A DNA stretch of 5,177 nt from an uncultured Bacilli bacterium (GTDB taxonomy: Bacteria > Bacillota_I > Bacilli_A > RF39 > UBA660). The position numbers were made by a program, and so were the translations under genes. The first letter of the stretch is position 1. Every line of letters begins with the position of its first letter. The stretch lies in assembly GCA_947853245.1 (NCBI GenBank), contig CANTWP010000018.1, positions 1 through 5,177 of the forward strand, given 5' to 3'. The notes below the pieces were generated by a model. It saw only the letters and a list, made by a program, of their open reading frames with translations. It did not search any database and had not been told where the DNA came from. Below are positions 1 through 4,894 of this stretch, in pieces.

Positions 1-212
1 AACCATTTATCTTTAAAAAAATACATAACAGCTGGTTCTTTAGTTCTCCATACATTACCCTCGGATTCTGTAACTTTAGTTTTATTGTTACCAAAAACAA
101 TATAATCTTTTTTCACATCCAAAACTACTGCTTCATCCCAAGCTCTATGAATTTTGCCATTATGTTTATAGCATTGAATTTGTAATTTGTCTCCTATATT
201 AATTTTATTCAT
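1..212 (-). CDS. Ntdp/DUF402 (UPF0374) nucleoside di-/triphosphate phosphatase, 3' end cut by window edge
   Basis: Reading leftwards from an ATG at 210-212, the open frame runs 70 codons off the window edge, so only the N-terminal part is visible (the family is usually about 175-180 residues). It matches the start of the Firmicutes DUF402 family, whose Staphylococcus aureus member (Ntdp) hydrolyses nucleoside di- and triphosphates. Recognisable pieces are YKHNGKIHRAW at residues 15-25, TESEGNVW at 48-55 and TKEPAVMYFF at 57-66. The metal-binding and catalytic residues of the C-terminal half are outside the window, so activity cannot be judged. No signal peptide or membrane segment is seen, so it should be cytoplasmic. 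The start is supported by AGGTGG (217-222) just upstream and a TATAAT box at 229-234. It lies behind a strong terminator and therefore probably has its own promoter. Confidence 0.85.
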   Translation of the reverse strand, partial: MNKINIGDKLQIQCYKHNGKIHRAWDEAVVLDVKKDYIVFGNNKTKVTESEGNVWRTKEPAVMYFFKDKW

Positions 213-216
213 ACGA

Positions 217-222
217 CCACCT
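217..222 (-). promoter_or_regulatory. Ribosome binding site of the DUF402 gene (AGGTGG)
   Basis: AGGTGG stands 4 nt before the ATG at 212. It pairs with the 16S tail either as a one-mismatch AGGAGG or through AGGTG, part of the extended GGAGGTGATC complement. It fixes the start of this gene. If the promoter call is right, it sits at the very 5' end of the transcript. Confidence 0.6.
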
Positions 223-228
223 GAAACA

Positions 229-257
229 ATTATAAACCATTTAATCAAAAAAAACAA
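229..257 (-). promoter_or_regulatory. Putative sigma-A promoter of the DUF402 gene
   Basis: On the minus strand a perfect TATAAT (229-234) is preceded, after a 17-nt spacer, by TTGTTT (252-257), which keeps only the TTG of the -35 consensus. Transcription would begin near 222, giving a leader of about 10 nt. The -35 box lies inside the U-tract and stem base of the terminator of the upstream protease gene, so the two elements share sequence. The spacing and -10 are good and the -35 is weak. Confidence 0.55.
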
Positions 258-314
258 ATATAGAAAAGTGAATAAATCTGCATCTGATAAATTTACTCAC
301 TTTTCATATTTGTT
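247..314 (-). terminator. Strong intrinsic terminator downstream of the S41 protease gene
   Basis: The arms at 255-277 and 291-312 pair over 21 bp, with a one-base bulge (A262) and one A-C mismatch (272/296). The loop is about 13 nt. On the minus strand the stem is followed directly by eight T residues (247-254). The base of the stem touches the protease stop codon TGA (314-316). In the plus direction no clean T-run follows, so it acts on minus-strand transcripts only. Confidence 0.88.
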
Positions 315-1525
315 CAATTATTCATTTTTAATAATTTAATAGCGTATTGTAATTGATTATCATTTTCTATAATAGGTTCATCATAATAGGCTTTATCCAT
401 ATCGATATCGTAATTTACATCTATTCCAACTTTATCTATAGATAACCCTAGTGGTGTTAGCCACTTCTGTGTAGTAAACTTATATTTAGATCCATTATCT
501 AAAGTATGTAATTTTTGAGCAGAACCTTTACCATAAGTTTTCTTGCCAACAGATATAGCGCCTAGTTCTTCTTTTAAAGCGGCTGTCATTATTTCTGACG
601 CCGAAGCTGTCGCACTATTAGTTAATATAACAATCGGATAGGTAACAGTTGTTTTACCTTTCGAATAATACTTAGTAATGCCTGATTTATCCTGAATTTG
701 ATATATCACATGTGAATTATCTAAAAATAATCCTAATATTTTCTCTACAGATGTTAAATACCCTCCAGTATTTTCTCTTAAATCAATAATTAAAGATTGC
801 ATACCAGCATTATTTAACGAATCTAAAGCAGCTTGTAGTTGTTCATATGTATTATCAGCAAAAATAGAAATATAAACATAACCAATATTTTTTTCTACCA
901 TTTTAGACTCAACAGACTTAATAACTACTGTATCTAACCTTATATTAAACTCTTCTTCTGTTTCATTTCGTAATACTGTTAACATAAAACTACCAGATAA
1001 TTCTTTTATCTTATTAGCAAATTCAGAACCACTTATACCTTGAATAGATTCATCATTTAAACTTAATATAATATCACCAGATTGCAATCCTGCTTTCTCA
1101 GCAGGTGAAGCTGAAAAAACTCCAGTAATCATCAATTGGCCAGTAGTCAAAGTACCAACCTCAATTCCCATACCACGATAACTTCCTGATAATTGAATAT
1201 TCAAATTATTAGATTCATTTTCATCCAAATAAGCAGCATAAGGATCATCGATTTCTTCTAAGATAGTTTCTAATGCTTTTTTTAATAATTCATCTTCATC
1301 GATTTCTCCATAGTAATTGTTAGCTATATAATTATAATTATTAACAAAATCTTGCAAAGCCGGAGTAAAAGTCCCGGTTTTATCTAATCCGTAATTCTTT
1401 TTTATTATAAAGCCACCTAAAGTTATACCAACAACAGCTGTCAAACCCATAAGTATAATAACTTCCCAAAATTTGAAATCTTCTGAAACTATTTTTTTAA
1501 TACTATTCATTATTTTTTTCTTCAT
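314..1525 (-). CDS. S41-family C-terminal processing serine protease (CtpA/CtpB type)
   Basis: This 403-residue protein is a membrane-anchored C-terminal processing peptidase that cuts extracytoplasmic proteins near their C-termini. A short basic cytoplasmic N-terminus precedes one membrane helix at about 21-42. An N-terminal helical region (about 55-105) follows, then a PDZ domain (about 107-190, with YRGMGIEV at 117-124) and the S41 core (about 210-370). DLRENTGG at 248-255 is the family DLRxNxGG motif with Thr for Pro. The catalytic residues are visible: Ser308 in TASASE, Lys333 in YGKGSAQ 25 residues later, and Gln337 four further on, the same Ser-Lys-Gln spacing as Bacillus subtilis CtpB and E. 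coli Prc. The start is supported by GGAAGGTG ending 4 nt upstream. The preceding gene ends 41 bp away with only a weak hairpin between and no convincing promoter, so co-transcription is likely. Whether it is orthologous to CtpA or CtpB cannot be decided here. Confidence 0.95.
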   Translation of the reverse strand: MKKKIMNSIKKIVSEDFKFWEVIILMGLTAVVGITLGGFIIKKNYGLDKTGTFTPALQDFVNNYNYIANNYYGEIDEDELLKKALETILEEIDDPYAAYLDENESNNLNIQLSGSYRGMGIEVGTLTTGQLMITGVFSASPAEKAGLQSGDIILSLNDESIQGISGSEFANKIKELSGSFMLTVLRNETEEEFNIRLDTVVIKSVESKMVEKNIGYVYISIFADNTYEQLQAALDSLNNAGMQSLIIDLRENTGGYLTSVEKILGLFLDNSHVIYQIQDKSGITKYYSKGKTTVTYPIVILTNSATASASEIMTAALKEELGAISVGKKTYGKGSAQKLHTLDNGSKYKFTTQKWLTPLGLSIDKVGIDVNYDIDMDKAYYDEPIIENDNQLQYAIKLLKMNN

Positions 1526-1540
1526 AATACACCTTCCAAT

Positions 1541-1584
1541 AAAAAAGCAGCGTTAGTACTTAATTCTTACGCCGCAATCTGCTT
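1541..1584 (-). terminator. Weak bulged hairpin with T-tract, possible attenuator between the thioredoxin-like gene and the protease gene
   Basis: On the minus strand AAGCAG (1579-1584) and CGT (1569-1571) pair with the contiguous ACGCTGCTT (1545-1553). This makes a 9-bp stem interrupted by a 7-nt one-sided bulge with a 15-nt loop, followed by six T (1541-1546). The left arm lies in the last codons of the upstream gene. The bulge makes this a poor full terminator. Partial readthrough into the protease gene would explain the lack of a promoter in this 41-bp gap. Confidence 0.4.
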
Positions 1585-2088
1585 CAATAAGGTAAAAATA
1601 TCTTCATGAGTGGAATATACCTTACTAATTTTGTTGTTTTTAACCCTAATTAGCGTAGTATCAGCAAATTTTGAGTCAAAGAAATTATTTTTATCTATAA
1701 TTGTTGTTTCTCCAACATAAGAAGAATTCAAAGCATTACCAAAGTCAACTGTATAATATTTTGCTTCTTCATTATTAGTTACATATGTATTCAAATATGC
1801 TAAATATAAATTATTATAATTATTATCAGAATTCTTGATTAAAACATAATAATCTTTTTCTTTACGATTAAGAATTTGTCCAACCATAATCTCATCATAT
1901 TGAATAGTCTCCTGTAACACACCTGTTTCACCTTTATTTTCCTTTTTATCTACAAGTAAAGTTATACCATAGAATGCAAGAAATATTAAAGAGACAATCA
2001 CAACTAAAATAATAAGTGACTTCAATTCATTTCCATTCATTACTGTATTTTTTGAATTGTTGTTTTTTTCCTTTTTTGCCTTTTTCAT
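1567..2088 (-). CDS. Single-pass membrane protein with a Cys-less thioredoxin-like outer domain, function unknown
   Basis: This is a 173-residue protein. A very basic, Asn-rich cytoplasmic N-terminus (residues 1-20) precedes a membrane helix at about 24-47; the rest should lie outside. The outer domain reads like a degenerate thioredoxin fold: strand YYVLI (80-84), helix (about 91-103), strand YYTVDF (111-116), then TTLIRVKNNKISKVY (144-158) and a final helix (161-171). The last part resembles the thioredoxin TPTLIxxKNGKI segment with Thr in place of the cis-proline. No cysteine occurs anywhere, so a redox role is excluded. The start at 2086-2088 was chosen because the ATG at 2104-2106 overlaps the -10 box and GGTGAT (2093-2098) fits this start; the adjacent ATG at 2089-2091 is possible. 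The fold is inferred, not searched. It has its own promoter and precedes the protease gene, so its product could be a substrate, adaptor or anchor for that protease. Confidence 0.8.
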   Translation of the reverse strand: MKKAKKEKNNNSKNTVMNGNELKSLIILVVIVSLIFLAFYGITLLVDKKENKGETGVLQETIQYDEIMVGQILNRKEKDYYVLIKNSDNNYNNLYLAYLNTYVTNNEEAKYYTVDFGNALNSSYVGETTIIDKNNFFDSKFADTTLIRVKNNKISKVYSTHEDIFTLLKQIAA

Positions 2089-2092
2089 CATT

Positions 2093-2098
2093 ATCACC
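2093..2098 (-). promoter_or_regulatory. Ribosome binding site GGTGAT of the thioredoxin-like gene
   Basis: GGTGAT matches the downstream part of the extended anti-SD complement (GGAGGTGATC) rather than its GGAGG core. It lies 4 nt before the ATG at 2088 and 1 nt before the ATG at 2091, which favours the former. It rules out the upstream ATG at 2106, which would precede the ribosome site and overlap the -10 box. Confidence 0.5.
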
Positions 2099-2104
2099 AA
2101 ATAC

Positions 2105-2133
2105 ATTATATCATAAGAGGCAAAAAATTAAAG
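2105..2133 (-). promoter_or_regulatory. Extended -10 promoter of the thioredoxin-like gene
   Basis: TGATATAAT (2105-2113) is a perfect -10 with the TGn extension. At a 17-nt spacer the -35 position is CTTTAA (2128-2133), which is weak, as is common with extended -10 promoters. The predicted start near 2098 gives a leader of about 10 nt. The -10 to start-codon distance is 16 nt, the same as for the DUF402 gene. Confidence 0.65.
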
Positions 2134-2172
2134 CTTTTTTCTATTTTTTAAGTATAAATTAATAAATAATTA

Positions 2173-2204
2173 CAAAATAAAAGTAGTTAACTACTTTTAT
2201 TTTG
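2173..2204 (-). terminator. Terminator palindrome at the end of the lipoprotein gene
   Basis: A perfect 32-nt inverted repeat centred on GTTAAC, with arms of 14 bp around a TTAA centre. It overlaps the lipoprotein stop codon TAA (2197-2199). The GTAG/CTAC core is flanked by A-rich and T-rich arms, and on the minus strand the T-rich arm (ending TTTTATTTTG) can serve as the U-tract. No uninterrupted T-run follows, so efficiency is uncertain. It is symmetrical, so it could also act on plus-strand transcripts. Confidence 0.7.
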
Positions 2205-3189
2205 AAACAGGCATAACGCTAATTGAATTTGCTACACTTAATAATTCTTCTTGAGTTAGGTCTTCAGAAATAACATAATATTCAATTCCGCCACTAATCC
2301 AAGATACATACGAGTCAGAAAGTACTCCAACCGTATCCATAATCATTTGTGGTTCTCCATCTACATTCATACTCAATGAATTGTTTCCGGAAATAGTTTC
2401 TTGAATTACTGTAAATGGTTTTTCACCATTAAATGTAAGTATAGCTCTTTCTCCACCATCAATAGATACCACATCTTGACTAGTTAAATATGTATCTGTT
2501 GGTACATACATAGGAAAGACTACTCCATCTATACTACTAACAGGAGTATCTATTTCAGTATTATTTAATACATTCTTGTCAATACTAAAATTATCATCAT
2601 TAATATTAGCATTAAAATCTATACTTGAAAAATTCATTATTATTTTGGGCTGATTTTCAGAATTTATTACTTCTATTTTAGTAATATTACCATCTTTGTC
2701 TAAGTATATATTTTGTCTAATCAAATCTTGTTTATTAGAATAGTTAACACTAGTAGTAATAATATAACCATTATCTGTCTTCTTTACATCTTTTTCACTA
2801 TCATTTTCTATATCTTTAACAACAGTTTGTAATATATAAGTTTGTGAATTATTATATGGCCAATCACTTTGAAATTTAAAACTCTTATTTAACGAAGGAG
2901 TCAAAACATAAACACCATCAGCATTTCTTAATATAATTTGTTCATGATTATTAGTCTTATTAACTAGACTAACTCTAAAATTTTCTTCAGCTTTATAATC
3001 AACATTTATATCATATGTATAATTTTCTTCATTATTTATAAGTTCAAAAGTTCCAGTTATATGATAAGAGCTAGCATTATTAATTTTTTTTGATAAATTT
3101 TTTATAACATCTTCCTCACCTGATGCTCCACATCCTGATAGTATTAAAGAAGATATTAATACCATCATTATAAAAAATAATTTTTTCAT
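2197..3189 (-). CDS. Lipoprotein with YdcC/LolA-like domain and DUF4367-like C-terminal domain
   Basis: This is a 330-residue lipoprotein. Residues 1-20 form a signal peptide with lipobox LSGC, and Cys20 is the expected lipidation site, so it should be anchored on the outer face of the membrane. Residues about 25-205 match the Firmicutes YdcC family (COG2834, LolA-like fold; related to the spore-germination lipoprotein GerS). The distinctive stretch is ILRNADGVYVLTPSLNKSFK (86-105) followed by FQSDWPYN. Residues about 224-325 look like a DUF4367 domain (MYVPTDTY near 227, GIEYYV at 301-306, LTQEELLSVANSI at 311-323). The start at 3187-3189 is preferred over the in-frame GTG at 3211-3213: it has AGAGGTGG just upstream and gives a normal signal peptide. 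Family members are thought to bind lipids or chaperone envelope components, and some are sporulation-linked; the role here is unknown. It is transcribed alone, between a divergent gene and its own terminator. Confidence 0.88.
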   Translation of the reverse strand: MKKLFFIMMVLISSLILSGCGASGEEDVIKNLSKKINNASSYHITGTFELINNEENYTYDINVDYKAEENFRVSLVNKTNNHEQIILRNADGVYVLTPSLNKSFKFQSDWPYNNSQTYILQTVVKDIENDSEKDVKKTDNGYIITTSVNYSNKQDLIRQNIYLDKDGNITKIEVINSENQPKIIMNFSSIDFNANINDDNFSIDKNVLNNTEIDTPVSSIDGVVFPMYVPTDTYLTSQDVVSIDGGERAILTFNGEKPFTVIQETISGNNSLSMNVDGEPQMIMDTVGVLSDSYVSWISGGIEYYVISEDLTQEELLSVANSISVMPVSK

Positions 3190-3192
3190 TTT

Positions 3193-3201
3193 CCACCTCT
3201 C
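3193..3201 (-). promoter_or_regulatory. Ribosome binding site GAGAGGTGG of the lipoprotein gene
   Basis: GAGAGGTGG ends 3 nt before the ATG at 3189 and contains both GAGG and AGGTG pairing options. Its position inside the longer open frame from GTG 3213 shows that the ATG at 3189 is the true start. Confidence 0.7.
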
Positions 3202-3216
3202 AAATAATTTCACTTA

Positions 3217-3222
3217 ATTATA
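3217..3222 (-). promoter_or_regulatory. Putative -10 box of the lipoprotein gene
   Basis: A perfect TATAAT lies 27 nt before the lipoprotein ATG on the minus strand. No convincing -35 is seen at 16-18 nt and there is no TGn extension. In DNA this AT-rich such a box can arise by chance. It is nevertheless the best candidate in the divergent intergenic region. Confidence 0.4.
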
Positions 3223-3262
3223 TTTGAAATTTTATAACTATATTCTAAAAAAAACGAATAAT

Positions 3263-3290
3263 TTAACAAATTCAGGATAAATTAAATAAT
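3263..3290 (+). promoter_or_regulatory. Putative promoter of the DUF378 gene
   Basis: TTAACA (3263-3268, five of six matches to the -35) is followed after 16 nt by AATAAT (3285-3290, five of six to the -10). Transcription would start near 3297, about 16 nt before the start codon. AT-richness lowers certainty. The gene is divergent from its neighbour, so it needs a promoter in this interval. Confidence 0.45.
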
Positions 3291-3312
3291 AGTTAAGAGA
3301 AAGGATGGAAAT

Positions 3313-3507
3313 ATGGAAACTTTACAAAAAATTTGTTTAGTTATCACAATTATTGGAGCAATAGTTTGGGGAGTAATTGGTTTCTTTAGCTACAATATTG
3401 TAGAAGCTTTATTTGGAAATACAATTATACCTAGAATTATATATTCAATTGTTGGTATAACTGGACTTATAAATATAGGAATTCTATTTAATCACATAGA
3501 AGACTAA
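3313..3507 (+). CDS. DUF378 family small membrane protein (YuzA-like)
   Basis: A 64-residue protein of two membrane helices (about 6-27 and 38-58) joined by a short loop. It carries the DUF378 signature: IGAIVWGVIGFF at residues 14-25, a short polar turn, VEALFG at 30-35, then RIIYSIVGITGL at 41-52. The family has no established function. Length is normal for the family and the gene looks intact. The start is supported by AAGGA (3301-3305) with a 7-nt spacer. It is the only plus-strand gene here: divergent from the lipoprotein gene and convergent with cdaR, with which it shares a terminator. I see no evidence tying its function to either neighbour. Confidence 0.87.
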   Translation: METLQKICLVITIIGAIVWGVIGFFSYNIVEALFGNTIIPRIIYSIVGITGLINIGILFNHIED

Positions 3508-3534
3508 AAAATCATCAATAATTGATGATTTTTT
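3506..3534. terminator. Bidirectional terminator between the DUF378 gene and cdaR
   Basis: AAAAAATCATCAA pairs with its mirror TTGATGATTTTTT across a loop of about 3 nt. The A-run (3506-3511) and T-run (3529-3534) give a U-tract in either direction. The hairpin starts within the DUF378 stop codon (3505-3507) and ends 5 nt from the cdaR stop codon (3539-3541), so it serves both convergent genes. Confidence 0.85.
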
Positions 3535-3538
3535 CAGT

Positions 3539-4894
3539 TTATTTCTTTTGAATAATAATTTTAACTGTTTTTGTTTTAGATAAATATTGAACCTTTGAAT
3601 CATTTCCAATTACGTTAACTGGTACTTCGTGAGTACCTTCACCATAACCACTTAAATCTAAATAAGCAGTAATATCTTCGGCTGCTAAAGATTCAATTAC
3701 TGAACTAACACCTTTAACATTAACTGTTACATGACTATTTTCTTGATCCACAGCATTAACCTTATAGTTTTGACCAAGATTTCGATATTCTATACTTACA
3801 TTTTCGATATCTCTATCTGATGAAGAGTCTAATTTAACACTAACATTTAAACTTGAAATACTCATATATTTTATACCTACAATACTTGGCATTTGTACCT
3901 TATAATCCCTGTTTTCTTTAATACCAGTTACATCTATTTCTACTGGAATATAGTTTAAAGTATCTAATACTTCGGCTGAACCATACACTATAACTTTTTT
4001 CTCACTTGTTTCTAACGCACTAATTGCTTTACCAAATGCTACTTCACCAACTGGAACAATTTGAATTGGTAATTCCTTACTTGGAGAAGTAATCTCCATA
4101 GAAACATTAACTGTTGAAGGAACAATTTCAACATCAACTACGTTACCACTTTCATCATATGCTTTTAATGGCACATCTTTTAATACTGTTGTTCCTACTT
4201 CTTGTTTTGCTACATTATTTATATCAACTAATGCTTTAACTGTTGCAACTTTTTTAAGTTTATATTCCGCACCTTTAACTACAACATTATCATTTTCTAC
4301 ATTTACAGAATTAATAAATAATTTAGGATCCAAAGCATCTTGATTTAAAACATCTATTGTCAAAGTTTTTGCTTGAGAAATCTTCGGATAAATTACTACT
4401 GTCGCATAAGAAGGATTAACCTTATATTCTATTGCGGAACCAGCTTGATTATATTTAATATCTACTTTATGTTGTCCTTCTTTTAAGCCAGTCAAATCTA
4501 CAACTACTTCATGTGTAGTAGATTGTTTAGCAATATATAAATTAGCTTTACTTCCAATTAAAGTAATATCTACTGTCTCTGGTAAACCTTCAACAACATA
4601 GGCTTCTTGATTATATACAGCCGTTACACTTTGTCCTGTTAATATTTCAGCAGAACTATCAGAATATGTAATTATTTTTTGATCGATCAAAATAAATACT
4701 GTTACTGCTAAAAATAAAGATACAAAAAGTAAAGTGTTGGTTTTGCTTAACCATTTTTCAAACTTTTTACCAGAAGCATCATATTTTCCAGTAAAAAACG
4801 TAATAACTTTAGTAATAGGAAGAATTATTCTTTTATCTATAAAACCCCAAATCTTCCCAAAAAAATTAGCCAAGGATTTAATTAGATTTTTCAT
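3539..4894 (-). CDS. cdaR: CdaR, YbbR-domain membrane regulator of the diadenylate cyclase CdaA
   Basis: This is a 451-residue protein. CdaR binds and modulates CdaA, the enzyme that makes cyclic di-AMP, from the outer side of the membrane. One clear membrane helix lies at about 53-70 (NTLLFVSLFLAVTVFILI). After it come four YbbR-type repeats, at about 88-170, 178-266, 274-356 and 363-449. Repeats 1, 3 and 4 carry a related DLTGLKEG, DVTGIKEN or DLSGYGEG turn (133-140, 321-328, 413-420). Four repeats and this size are normal for the family. Unusual is the basic and aromatic stretch of about 50 residues before the helix, which would face the cytoplasm. The start at 4892-4894 is chosen because GAGG (4904-4907) lies 9 nt upstream; earlier in-frame ATGs at 4903, 4915, 4918 and 4921 overlap or precede that site. 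It overlaps cdaA by 17 bp, which suggests coupled translation. Its end is a terminator, not glmM. Confidence 0.92.
   Translation of the reverse strand: MKNLIKSLANFFGKIWGFIDKRIILPITKVITFFTGKYDASGKKFEKWLSKTNTLLFVSLFLAVTVFILIDQKIITYSDSSAEILTGQSVTAVYNQEAYVVEGLPETVDITLIGSKANLYIAKQSTTHEVVVDLTGLKEGQHKVDIKYNQAGSAIEYKVNPSYATVVIYPKISQAKTLTIDVLNQDALDPKLFINSVNVENDNVVVKGAEYKLKKVATVKALVDINNVAKQEVGTTVLKDVPLKAYDESGNVVDVEIVPSTVNVSMEITSPSKELPIQIVPVGEVAFGKAISALETSEKKVIVYGSAEVLDTLNYIPVEIDVTGIKENRDYKVQMPSIVGIKYMSISSLNVSVKLDSSSDRDIENVSIEYRNLGQNYKVNAVDQENSHVTVNVKGVSSVIESLAAEDITAYLDLSGYGEGTHEVPVNVIGNDSKVQYLSKTKTVKIIIQKK

Noticed and set aside
314..316. TGA at the end of the protease gene as tryptophan (Mycoplasma code)
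   Set aside because: Readthrough would add only seven residues inside the terminator hairpin. Tryptophans I checked in the other genes are TGG, and the protein is already of normal length with a typical C-terminus.
1526..1566. Separate promoter for the protease gene
   Set aside because: No -35 and -10 pair with acceptable spacing was found. TTGAAG or TTGCGG with TACTAA are spaced 23 or 13 nt, outside the usual range.
2104..2106. Upstream ATG for the thioredoxin-like gene (179 residues)
   Set aside because: It overlaps the TATAAT box and lies upstream of the ribosome site, so the transcript would not contain it.
2119..2150. A/T-rich inverted repeat around AAAGCTTT as a further terminator
   Set aside because: Pairing is only short A-T runs with gaps. 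It lies where the -35 region of the thioredoxin-like gene is expected.
3211..3213. GTG start for the lipoprotein (338 residues)
   Set aside because: The ribosome site GAGAGGTGG lies downstream of it. The ATG at 3189 gives a standard lipoprotein signal peptide.
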